From positions 1-34,046 of the forward strand of contig CAYFUH010000017.1 in the NCBI GenBank assembly GCA_964346355.1: a DNA stretch of 34,046 nucleotides, in the 5' to 3' direction. This DNA comes from UBA6115 sp964346355 (GTDB taxonomy: Bacteria > Bacillota > Clostridia > Christensenellales > Aristaeellaceae). Made by a program: the position numbers and the translations under genes. Below, in pieces: positions 15,496-23,244 of this stretch. Below the pieces are notes generated by a model. The model saw only the letters and a list, made by a program, of their open reading frames with translations, was not told where the DNA came from and searched no databases. Numbering within the stretch: the first letter of the stretch is position 1; every line of letters starts with the position of its first letter.

Positions 15496-16766
15496 ATCAA
15501 TTGTTTCTCCATCAGCCGGGATTGCACCTGCTCATACACACGATTTGCCACCTCATCAATAGTGCCGCTTGCGTCAATGGGCAAAAAGCGCTCCTCCTGC
15601 TGAATCATGTTCTTAAAAGCGTCAGCAACAGACTGGTGAAAGTCATCCCCTGCGATTTCAAGGCGATCTGCTTCCCGCGTCTGAACCAGGCGTTTAATGC
15701 CCTCATCCGGGTGTAAGGACAAAAAAACGGTAACATCTGGCATGCACCTCGAGACCGCTGGCGCGTTGATGGCGCGCACCTCGTCCATGCCGATGCCGCG
15801 GCCTGCTCCCTGGTAGGCGATGCTGGAATCCACGAAGCGGTCGCTGATGACCATTTTGCCTTGCTGGAGTGCGGGAAGAATGACCTGCCTCACATGCTGC
15901 GCGCGTGCGGCGGCAAACAGCAAGGCCTCTGTCACCTTGTCCATTTCAAGGTTTTCAAAGTCCAGCAGCAAATCACGAATCTTCTCGCCAATTTGGGTGC
16001 CGCCCGGCTCACGGGTGAGCAGCACGTCATGTCCGTTTTGACGCAGACGCTCTGCCAACAATTTGGCCTGGGTGGATTTCCCGGTGCCGTCATTGCCTTC
16101 AAAGCTGATGAAAATTCCCCGGTTTTTAATGGGCTTTACATCCAGCAGCTCATACAAGTCCTGCACGCGAGACGCATACAGTTTTGTATCCACTGCTTCA
16201 AACTCTGCCCGGTTGCCATAGCCGTACAGGGCAGCGATGCCGTCAACCCCAGCTTCTTGCGCGCCGATGATGTCAGTTGCCCTGTCACCGATCATGACGG
16301 TTTTTTCGTCCTGTTTCATCACGCGTTTGATTAACTCGCCTTTGCTGGGGTCATCCCCCGCCGAAGGCCCCGCAACCGTTTCAAAAAAGCGATACAAATC
16401 AAAGGCTTTTAAAATTTGAATGCTGGTTTCAAGCGGCTTATGGGTGGCGACCCCCAGAATGACGCCCTGCTCCTTGAGGGCAAGCAGCAGCTGCCGGATG
16501 CCTGGATACACGCTGTTGTTCATGGATCCGGTCGAGATATAAAACTCCCGGTAATAATCCTGGGCTTTGTCCGCTTCTTCCTGTGTCATGCCGGAAAACT
16601 GCGTAAAGCTGACCATCAGGGGCGGGCCCAAAAACAGCCGCTGCGTTGCGTCATCCGGCAGCGGCCAGTTCATTTTTTTATGCGCGTAACGGATCCCCGC
16701 TAAAATGCCCGGCGCGGAATCCGTCAGCGTGCCATCCAGATCAAAAATAACTTTGGTATATTTCAT
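15492..16766 (-). CDS. tmk: HAD phosphatase fused to thymidylate kinase
   Basis: One intact frame of 424 residues carries two enzymes. Residues 1-210 are a HAD hydrolase of the phosphoglycolate phosphatase/Gph type: nucleophile D9 and D11 in VIFDLDGTLTDS, motif II T108 (VATHK), a cap domain (about 20-85), and motif IV MIGDRATD (D161, D165). Residues 215-424 are a full thymidylate kinase: P-loop FEGNDGTGKST (222-232), TREPGG (251-256), DR motif D309-R310, and LID-type GAGRG (320-324). Tmk makes dTDP from dTMP; it is essential and normally a separate protein of about 210 residues. Both halves have their key residues. The join is a short linker (VKPIKNRG). AGGA overlaps the upstream stop, 7 bases before the ATG. 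Confidence 0.93.
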   Translation of the reverse strand: MKYTKVIFDLDGTLTDSAPGILAGIRYAHKKMNWPLPDDATQRLFLGPPLMVSFTQFSGMTQEEADKAQDYYREFYISTGSMNNSVYPGIRQLLLALKEQGVILGVATHKPLETSIQILKAFDLYRFFETVAGPSAGDDPSKGELIKRVMKQDEKTVMIGDRATDIIGAQEAGVDGIAALYGYGNRAEFEAVDTKLYASRVQDLYELLDVKPIKNRGIFISFEGNDGTGKSTQAKLLAERLRQNGHDVLLTREPGGTQIGEKIRDLLLDFENLEMDKVTEALLFAAARAQHVRQVILPALQQGKMVISDRFVDSSIAYQGAGRGIGMDEVRAINAPAVSRCMPDVTVFLSLHPDEGIKRLVQTREADRLEIAGDDFHQSVADAFKNMIQQEERFLPIDASGTIDEVANRVYEQVQSRLMEKQLI

Positions 16767-16773
16767 GGGGTTC

Positions 16774-17466
16774 CTACTTAAAGAAATCGGGGATGGGCGC
16801 GCGCGTTGCCTGGATCAGCGCGTTAAGGAAGGTGATGGTGTCCTCCTCGTTCCCGCTGTTTGCAGCGACGGCCAGTACCATGTCCCGGTTGTCGATCGCA
16901 AGATCTGTCGCGAAGCGGTACAAATCACGCGCAGGGATACCAAACTGCTGCATCCCGCCAACGGGGACCAAATCACCTTTGTCGTTGGATTCAAGCAGCT
17001 GCACTTTGCCGCTGTTGAGAGGTATATCCCCCGCGTCAATGATGCCCTGCTCAATGGCTTCATCCAATGCCACAAAGGCGCCTTGCGCTGCCAGGCGCTT
17101 GAAGTCCGCCGAGGAAAGCATGTAGATGTCCCCTTCCGCAGCCGCGATATAGGTTATCAGCTGGATGTTGGCGTAATAATCATTGTCTCCGCCAGCACCC
17201 ATCAGCAGCACAGCGTTGACGAGCTCTTCCTCCGGCACGGATGCCTTCCAGATCGGCTCCAAAAAGGCGTTGACCGTGTCCTGATCAGCGGTTGAGGATT
17301 GAATATACACATCAATCCGCGCGTCCTGCGGCGGCCGGTAGGCGGTCTGGGCATAAATCAAGTTCCACAGGCCAAAGGATAAAACGGCGATCAGCACATA
17401 AACCCAGCCAAAATACAACAGATGGGTGCGCAGATCGCCTTTTGTAAGTTTGGTACGCAGTTTCAC
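16774..17466 (-). CDS. Unknown membrane-anchored protein between lysS and tmk
   Basis: I cannot assign this 230-residue protein to a family. It has a basic N-terminus, one hydrophobic helix (about 16-38) and an extracytoplasmic region of about 190 residues. Segments such as GDIYMLSSADFKRLAAQGAFVALDE recall the fold pattern of solute-binding proteins, but it is too short for a complete one and lacks a lipobox. It starts with GTG at 17466, three bases after the lysS stop, without a clear Shine-Dalgarno site. Translation is therefore probably coupled to lysS. The stop TAG provides part of the ribosome site of the HAD-Tmk gene. Confidence 0.75.
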   Translation of the reverse strand: MKLRTKLTKGDLRTHLLYFGWVYVLIAVLSFGLWNLIYAQTAYRPPQDARIDVYIQSSTADQDTVNAFLEPIWKASVPEEELVNAVLLMGAGGDNDYYANIQLITYIAAAEGDIYMLSSADFKRLAAQGAFVALDEAIEQGIIDAGDIPLNSGKVQLLESNDKGDLVPVGGMQQFGIPARDLYRFATDLAIDNRDMVLAVAANSGNEEDTITFLNALIQATRAPIPDFFK

Positions 17467-17469
17467 AGC

Positions 17470-18954
17470 TTAACCAAGGGGCTTCATCGTGGGGAACAAC
17501 AACACATCCCGGATAGAGGGGTTGTCTGTGAGCAGCATGATCAGCCGGTCAACGCCAATCCCGATGCCGCCGGTGGGCGGCAGGCCATACTCCAGCGCGT
17601 TGAGGTAATCCTCATCCACAGAAGCGTTGACGCCGCCCAGCTTCCTGCGCTCCTCCACCTGGCGGGTAAAGCGCTCGCGCTGGTCAATCGGGTCATTTAA
17701 TTCGGAGAACCCGTTGGCGAACTCCGCGCCAACGATGAATAACTCAAAGCGTTCCGTCAAGCGTGCATCTGAGGGCTTGCGCTTGGCCAAAGGAGAAATC
17801 TCAACCGGGTAATCCACAATGAAGGTGGGCTGGATCAGCTTGTGCTCCACATATTCGTCAAACAACTCTGCCAGGCAGTCGCCGCGCGTGAAATGCGGCT
17901 CGGTCTTGATGTTGCGTTCCTTCAGGCAGGCCCTGGCTTCTTCATCGGACTGCCAGGCAAAAAAATCAATGCCGGATTCTTTTTTGACTGCTTCCGCCAT
18001 GCCAATGCGCGGCCAGGGCGAGGTGAAGTCCACCTCCTGCCCCTGGTAGGTAATCTTTGTGCTGCCGCAGACTTCAAGCGCGGTTTCGCGGATCAAGTCC
18101 TCACACAGGTTCATGATGTCCTCATAATCCGCGTAGGCCTGGTACATTTCAATGGAGGTGAACTCCGGATTGTGCTTGGTGGACATGCCCTCGTTGCGGA
18201 AAATGCGGCCCAGCTCATACACCTTGTCAAAGCCGCCAACCACCAGGCGCTTCAGGTACAACTCTGTCTCCACACGCAGGAACATGTCAATATCCAGCGT
18301 GTTGTGATGGGTCTTGAACGGGCGGGCAGCCGCGCCAATCTCCAGCGTGTGCAAAATGGGTGTGTCCACCTCAAGAAAACCACGGCTGTCAGAAAAGCGG
18401 CGGATGGCGTTGATGATTTTGGTGCGTTTGATAAAGGTCTCGCGCACCTCCGGGTTGACGATCATGTCCAGATACCGCTGGCGGTAGCGCAGGTCCATAT
18501 CCTGCAGGCCGTGCCATTTCTCCGGCAGGGGTTTTAAGCACTTGCAAAGCAGCTCCAGCTTCTCCGCGTGCACGCTTACCTCACCAGTTTTGGTGATAAA
18601 AGCCTTCCCCGTGATACCCAGGATGTCGCCCAGGTCGTAGTTTTTAAACACAGTATAGGCATCAAGGCCAATATCATCCCTGCGGACATACACCTGGATT
18701 TTGCCTTCCTGGTCCTGAATGTGGGCGAAGGAAGCCTTGCCCATCACCCTGCGGCTCATCATGCGCCCAGCAATGGCCACCTGCTGCCCGTCCAGTTGCT
18801 CAATGCCATCCTTGATGTCCTTGCTGGTATGGCTGACAGGGTAGCTGGTCACCTGGTAGGGGCTGTTATCCTGCGCAATGAGCTCCGCCAATTTGGCGCG
18901 GCGGATGCCCTCCTGCTCGGAAAAGGATTGGACCTGTTCAGTATGCTCTGACAT
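17470..18954 (-). CDS. lysS: Lysyl-tRNA synthetase, class II
   Basis: A 494-residue LysRS that charges tRNA-Lys in the cytoplasm. The N-terminal OB-fold anticodon-binding domain (about 55-150) is followed by the class II catalytic core. Motif 2 is seen at FRNEGMSTKHNPEFTSIEMY and motif 3 at GGIGIGVDRLIMLLTD near the C-terminus. Length and order are those of bacterial LysS. The ATG has TAAGGAG directly upstream, within the 9-base gap after greA, so greA and lysS form one transcript, an arrangement common in Bacillota. Confidence 0.97.
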   Translation of the reverse strand: MSEHTEQVQSFSEQEGIRRAKLAELIAQDNSPYQVTSYPVSHTSKDIKDGIEQLDGQQVAIAGRMMSRRVMGKASFAHIQDQEGKIQVYVRRDDIGLDAYTVFKNYDLGDILGITGKAFITKTGEVSVHAEKLELLCKCLKPLPEKWHGLQDMDLRYRQRYLDMIVNPEVRETFIKRTKIINAIRRFSDSRGFLEVDTPILHTLEIGAAARPFKTHHNTLDIDMFLRVETELYLKRLVVGGFDKVYELGRIFRNEGMSTKHNPEFTSIEMYQAYADYEDIMNLCEDLIRETALEVCGSTKITYQGQEVDFTSPWPRIGMAEAVKKESGIDFFAWQSDEEARACLKERNIKTEPHFTRGDCLAELFDEYVEHKLIQPTFIVDYPVEISPLAKRKPSDARLTERFELFIVGAEFANGFSELNDPIDQRERFTRQVEERRKLGGVNASVDEDYLNALEYGLPPTGGIGIGVDRLIMLLTDNPSIRDVLLFPTMKPLG

Positions 18955-18963
18955 GAATGCTCC

Positions 18964-19461
18964 TTACTTTTTGTGTTGGATATCTTTGATCTTGAGGGTA
19001 ATCATCCCACCCGGTGCGTTCACCTTGACGGTTTGCCCCTTCTTTTTGCCCAACAGGGCCGCGCCCATCGGGCTTTCGTTGGAGATGCGGTTGTTTAAGG
19101 GGTCGGATTCCCTGGCGCCCACGATGGTGTACTCCACTTCTTCCTTGAACTCATCATCGTACACGCGCACCGTGGTGCCGATGTTGACGCGGTCCGTGGC
19201 GACCTCTGAATCATCAATCACAAGGGCAGTGCGGATGGTTTTCTCAAGGTCAATGATCTCCGCCTCCAGGCGGGATTGTTCGTTCTTGGCTTCGTCATAT
19301 TCGGCGTTCTCACTTAAATCGCCAAAACCGCGCGCGATGGCGATTTGCTCGGCGACTTCAGCCCGGCGGATGGTGGAGAGGTATTGCAGCTTCTCCTCCA
19401 GTTTTTTCATGCCTTCAACGGATACAACCGTTTTATTGCTGTGTTCGTGTACGTTACTCAT
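18964..19461 (-). CDS. greA: Transcription elongation factor GreA
   Basis: The protein has 165 residues from ATG at 19461. A GTG three codons earlier (19470) is in frame, but the GGAG site overlaps that GTG and is well spaced only for the ATG. The N-terminal coiled coil contains ARGFGDLSENAEYDEAKNEQ, the acidic tip that reaches into the RNA polymerase channel. The C-terminal FKBP-like domain includes ESPMGAALLGKKKGQTV. GreA stimulates cleavage of backtracked RNA. It is the first gene after a near-consensus promoter and a leader of about 100 bases with two hairpins. Confidence 0.96.
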   Translation of the reverse strand: MSNVHEHSNKTVVSVEGMKKLEEKLQYLSTIRRAEVAEQIAIARGFGDLSENAEYDEAKNEQSRLEAEIIDLEKTIRTALVIDDSEVATDRVNIGTTVRVYDDEFKEEVEYTIVGARESDPLNNRISNESPMGAALLGKKKGQTVKVNAPGGMITLKIKDIQHKK

Positions 19462-19502
19462 TGGCTTCACTCCAGTTTCTTGCTTTCACAATAATGATGT
19501 AT

Positions 19503-19562
19503 CGGCTGCCATCTGGCAGCCGTTAACAAGCATTCCAGAAAATAACCATATTCAAGAATGCT
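19503..19562 (-). promoter_or_regulatory. Two hairpins in the greA operon leader
   Basis: Read on minus, the transcript would begin with AGCATTC, 20 bases, GAATGCT (19556-19562 and 19529-19535), a 7-bp stem at the very 5' end. Next comes CGGCTGCCA TC TGGCAGCCG read on plus (19503-19522), a perfect 9-bp arm pair. No T tract follows the second hairpin. The pair may stabilise the mRNA or form a protein-binding leader. Confidence 0.6.
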
Positions 19563-19567
19563 GGCCT

Positions 19568-19596
19568 ATTATACTTAATTTGTAAAATAAATGCAA
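19568..19596 (-). promoter_or_regulatory. Sigma-A promoter of greA-lysS-tmk-mnmA
   Basis: On minus, TTGCAT (-35, 19591-19596), a 17-base spacer and perfect TATAAT (-10, 19568-19573). It is the best-formed minus-strand promoter in the window. It lies in the gap downstream of the ABC exporter genes, so read-through from those is also possible. Confidence 0.85.
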
Positions 19597-19609
19597 GCAA
19601 TCACCCAGT

Positions 19610-21391
19610 TTATGCCTGCATGAAGCGCGCCTGCGCTTCACACAGCTGACGGTAGTGGCCATTTTGCAGGCGGATCAATTCCTCATGGCTGCCCTGCTCC
19701 GCGATTTGGCCGTCCTCAATCACCAAAATTAAATCAGCGTTGCGGATAGTGGACAGGCGGTGGGCGATGACAAAACTGGTACGGTTCTTCAGCAGGATAT
19801 CAAGTGCGCGCTGAATTTCAAGCTCTGTTTTGGTATCAACGGAGGAGGTCGCCTCATCCAGAATTAAAATCTTTGGATCATTCAACAGCGCGCGGGCAAA
19901 GGACACCAGCTGCTTTTGGCCGGTGGACAGGGAGGTTCCCCGTTCGCTCACTTCCGTTTGGTAGCCCTTTGGCATCTGCATGATAAACGCGTCTGCACCC
20001 ACCGCGCGCGCGGCGGCGATGACCTCCTCATCGCTGGCATCCAAGCGCCCGTAGCGGATGTTTTCCATGATGGTGCCGGAAAAGGTAAAGCTGTCCTGCT
20101 GCATGACGCTCATCTGCGTACGCAGGCTGTCCAGCGTGACATCACGGATGTCGTGCCCGTCAATTTTTACACTGCCTTTTGTCACGTCATAAAAGCGGCT
20201 GATCAGGTTGACGATGGTGGTCTTCCCGGCCCCTGTCTCACCCACCAAAGCGACGGTCTGCCCAGGCTTGATATGCAGGCTGACATCATTTAACACCACT
20301 TTGTCCTGGTTATAGGCAAAGGTGACGTGGTCAAATGTTACCTGGCCGGATATGGGCGGCAGTTTCTTTGCATGTTCGCTGTCGCGCACCCTGGGTACCT
20401 CATCCATGATATCGTAGATGCGCTCCAGGGACGCGGAGGCGGCAAGCAGGTTGTTGTAAAAATTGCTCAGCATATTCAGCGGCATCCAGATGCGGTTAAG
20501 GTACCACAACACCAGCAGCAAATCCGCCAGCTGCAGGCCCTGGTCCATAAACTGAACACCAAAATAGTACACCAAAACCGTGCCGATGGTGCCGGTGACA
20601 TCCAGAGAGGACCAGAACCCCGCGTTATATTTGATGGCGCGCATCCAGCCGGTGCGGATCTCATCATTGGCGCCTTCGAAAATCTGTGCGTTCTCTTCCT
20701 CGCGCACAAAGAACTGGGTTACGCGCACGCCGGAGAGCGCCTCGTGCAAATAGCCGTTCATGTTGCTGCGCTTGCTGCGTACAAATTGCCAATTCTTGCT
20801 CATGACGCGCTTGAAGCGGAAGATAAGGTACAGCAACAGGGGCATGATGCAAAGGCCGATTAAGGTAAGCTTCCAGTTAACTGCCAGCATAATTGCGAGG
20901 AGCAGGATGACTGTGAGCGCGTTGATCAGCACATCCACAATGCCGTTGGTGAACAGATCATTGAGCGCGTTGACGTCGTTCACCACGCGCACCAGGATCT
21001 TGCCCGCCGAATGGGTGTCAAAGAAGCTGAAGGACAAGGACTGGATATGCGCGAACAAGTCCTCGCGCAGGGTGGATAAGGCCCTGCGCCCCGCGAAATC
21101 CATCAGCCGCACACGGTAGCGCGTAAACAGCGCGCCCAAAGCTGCCAGCGCAGCCATCCCTAACAGGATGATCCAAATGCCGCTGTACTCGCCCTCTTCC
21201 AGCATGCCAATGGCCCGGCTCATCAGGTAGGGAGAGCCAAGGGAGGCGAAGGTAGCGATCACCATCACGAACAGGGCCAGCATGACCTGTTTTTTGTATG
21301 GCTTGAGGTAACCCATCAAGCGCACAAATTGACTTTTGTTAAACGGACGCTCCAGGACTTCATCGTCCAGTTGACGCAACGCACGGGCCAT
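19610..21391 (-). CDS. Heterodimeric ABC exporter, catalytic-site subunit
   Basis: A 593-residue ABC half-transporter: six-helix membrane domain (about 1-320) and C-terminal nucleotide-binding domain. The frame is open upstream, but the ATG at 21391 has a strong AAGGAGG and overlaps the partner's stop (TGATG). Walker A is GETGAGKTT (384-392). Walker B ILILDEATSSVD has the catalytic glutamate E513. The signature is altered to LSTGQ. Together with the partner's missing glutamate, this gives the one-good-site, one-degenerate-site pattern of TM287/288 or BmrCD. Exported substrate is unknown; drugs, lipids and peptides are all possible. No terminator is visible after its stop. Confidence 0.93.
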   Translation of the reverse strand: MARALRQLDDEVLERPFNKSQFVRLMGYLKPYKKQVMLALFVMVIATFASLGSPYLMSRAIGMLEEGEYSGIWIILLGMAALAALGALFTRYRVRLMDFAGRRALSTLREDLFAHIQSLSFSFFDTHSAGKILVRVVNDVNALNDLFTNGIVDVLINALTVILLLAIMLAVNWKLTLIGLCIMPLLLYLIFRFKRVMSKNWQFVRSKRSNMNGYLHEALSGVRVTQFFVREEENAQIFEGANDEIRTGWMRAIKYNAGFWSSLDVTGTIGTVLVYYFGVQFMDQGLQLADLLLVLWYLNRIWMPLNMLSNFYNNLLAASASLERIYDIMDEVPRVRDSEHAKKLPPISGQVTFDHVTFAYNQDKVVLNDVSLHIKPGQTVALVGETGAGKTTIVNLISRFYDVTKGSVKIDGHDIRDVTLDSLRTQMSVMQQDSFTFSGTIMENIRYGRLDASDEEVIAAARAVGADAFIMQMPKGYQTEVSERGTSLSTGQKQLVSFARALLNDPKILILDEATSSVDTKTELEIQRALDILLKNRTSFVIAHRLSTIRNADLILVIEDGQIAEQGSHEELIRLQNGHYRQLCEAQARFMQA

Positions 21392-23133
21392 CAGGCAACA
21401 CCTCCTTCCCCGGTGATCGCCGTTAATTGATCCTGCCACATCTGGTAGTATTCCCCTTTTTTAGCCAGCAGCTCAGCGTGTGTGCCGCGTTCCACAATTT
21501 CCCCCTGGTTGAGGACAAGAATCAGGTCCGCGTTTTTAACCGAAGAGATACGATGGGCAATGATGAAGGTGGTTTTGCCCTTTGAGGAGTGCTCCAGGTG
21601 CTCTTGGATAAGGTATTCCGTTTGCATATCAACAGCGCTGGTAGAATCATCAAACACCAGAATATTTGGCTCAATCAACAGGGCGCGGGCAATAGCTGTG
21701 CGCTGCTTCTGGCCGCCGGAGAGGCCGATGCCCCGCTCACCCACCACAGTTTCGTACTTGTGCGGCATATCTTCAATAAAGTTTTCCGCCTGCGCAGCGC
21801 GGGCAGCCACAACCACTTCATCCAGCTGTGCAGTTGGTTTGCCAAAGCGGATGTTTTCAAACAGGGATTCGGAAAAAAGGAAGGTTTCCTGCGGCACGTA
21901 CCCAATATGTTTGCGCAGGTCCTTCAACTTTTGCTTGCGCACGTCAACCCCATCCACCAGCACGCGGCCGGCGTTCACATCATAGCTGCGCGCCATCAGA
22001 CGTACCAGACTGGTTTTCCCGGCCCCTGTCGCGCCCATGATGCCAATGGTTTGACCAGCCTCTGCCACGAAGCTGATGTTCTTTAAAACAGGATGATCAT
22101 CGTATTGGAAGGTGACGTTCTCAAACTCCACTCTGCCGCTGCGCTGTGCTACATCCACAGGCTGCTCATCATCCTTGATTCTGGGTCCCAAATCCATATA
22201 GAAGAAGACTTTCTCTGCGCTTGTGGATGCCCTTGTCATGCCGTTTATCAGCTGTGACAGCATGCGCATGGGCTGGGTCAGCATCCAGATATAGCCGGTC
22301 ACACCAACCAGGGTGCCCAGGTCCATCTGCCCAGCAGCCATCAAAATGGCCCCTGTAGCCAGCACCAGCGGCGTGCAGATCTCCGACAAGCCCTGCATAA
22401 TGGGGACATAGGTGGACCAGATGTCCGTTATCTTCAGGTTCATCTCCAGCAGTTTCTGGTTTTCTTTGGTAAAGAGCTCCTTCTCATGCTCTTCCCGCAC
22501 GAAGGCTTTCACGACATGGATGCCGGACAGGTTTTCCTGCACCCTTGTATTTAACTCGGCGCTTTGCTCGCGCACCTCGCGGAACATGGGACGGACCCGC
22601 TTGCGGAAACGGAAGGCAACAAAGGCGATTAAAGGCAGCGTACTTAGAATGCTGAGCGCTGCCTGCCAGGAAAGTGTAAACATAAAGATTAAGGCGCCAA
22701 AGAAGGTGACGCCCTGCTCAAACAAGGTGATGAGGCCGACCGCCAGATAATCCCGGATGCCCTCCAAATCTCCGGTCATGCGGGACATCATCTCGCCCAC
22801 CCGATTCTGATCAAAAAAACTGAAGGACAGCCGCTGCAGGTGACGGAATAAGCCGGTCCGCAGATCATAGGCGACAGACTGTGAAGCGCGTTCCATCAAC
22901 AATACACGCAAAAAGCCGCTGATTGCGCGGAAGACAACCAGCCCCAGCAGCGCGATACACAGCTGAATCAACAGCTCATGCTTCCCTGCGATGATGACAT
23001 CATTGACAATCATCCGGGTGATCAGCGGCTGAACCAGGCGGCTGATGATGACAACAATCTGGAAGAAAAACGCGGAATATACCAAAAGCCGATAGGGTTT
23101 GAGCAAGCCCAAAATCCGGCGCATCGAACTCAT
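21391..23133 (-). CDS. Heterodimeric ABC exporter, degenerate-site subunit
   Basis: A 580-residue half-transporter with an N-terminal membrane domain (about 1-310) and a nucleotide-binding domain with Walker A GATGAGKTS, canonical signature LSGGQKQR and Walker B ILVFDDSTSAVD. In the last, D496 stands where the catalytic glutamate should be. This subunit's Walker site would pair with the partner's altered LSTGQ to form a non-hydrolytic ATP site, while its normal signature completes the active site. GGAGG precedes the ATG. It is first in a two-gene operon and probably transcribed from the promoter at 23162-23190. Confidence 0.93.
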   Translation of the reverse strand: MSSMRRILGLLKPYRLLVYSAFFFQIVVIISRLVQPLITRMIVNDVIIAGKHELLIQLCIALLGLVVFRAISGFLRVLLMERASQSVAYDLRTGLFRHLQRLSFSFFDQNRVGEMMSRMTGDLEGIRDYLAVGLITLFEQGVTFFGALIFMFTLSWQAALSILSTLPLIAFVAFRFRKRVRPMFREVREQSAELNTRVQENLSGIHVVKAFVREEHEKELFTKENQKLLEMNLKITDIWSTYVPIMQGLSEICTPLVLATGAILMAAGQMDLGTLVGVTGYIWMLTQPMRMLSQLINGMTRASTSAEKVFFYMDLGPRIKDDEQPVDVAQRSGRVEFENVTFQYDDHPVLKNISFVAEAGQTIGIMGATGAGKTSLVRLMARSYDVNAGRVLVDGVDVRKQKLKDLRKHIGYVPQETFLFSESLFENIRFGKPTAQLDEVVVAARAAQAENFIEDMPHKYETVVGERGIGLSGGQKQRTAIARALLIEPNILVFDDSTSAVDMQTEYLIQEHLEHSSKGKTTFIIAHRISSVKNADLILVLNQGEIVERGTHAELLAKKGEYYQMWQDQLTAITGEGGVA

Positions 23134-23161
23134 AAAAACCCTCCCAACCCCTTTTTACTGA

Positions 23162-23190
23162 ATAATATCAAGGAGAAGGGAGCGCGTCAA
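23162..23190 (-). promoter_or_regulatory. Probable promoter of the ABC exporter pair, overlapping a terminator arm
   Basis: On minus, TTGACG (-35, 23185-23190), a 17-base spacer and TATTAT (-10, 23162-23167). The -35 lies within the hairpin at 23178-23206. The ATG is at 23133, with GGAGG in between. Confidence 0.55.
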
Positions 23191-23206
23191 GGAATGACGC
23201 GCTCCC
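23178..23206 (-). terminator. Hairpin terminating the minus-strand operon ending in the sugar isomerase gene
   Basis: GGGAGCGCGTCA (23178-23189) and TGACGCGCTCCC (23195-23206) form a perfect 12-bp stem with a 5-base loop, 39 bases after the isomerase stop. On minus it is followed by TTCTCCTTGATATTATT, a T-rich but interrupted tail, so termination may be incomplete. Confidence 0.65.
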
Positions 23207-23244
23207 GGTTGGATTAAGCTTGTATTTAATGAAATATGTTTAAA

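Noticed and set aside
15492..16766. HAD half of the fusion as the missing beta-phosphoglucomutase
   Set aside because: Its motifs (VATHK at motif II and the DRATD motif IV) look like phosphoglycolate phosphatase, and it is fused to Tmk in a separate operon, so this link is unsupported.
17842..18537. 231-residue open frame opposite lysS
   Set aside because: It lies wholly antisense to the well-supported lysS gene and has no ribosome site or recognisable motif; long antisense frames are common in GC-rich codon usage.
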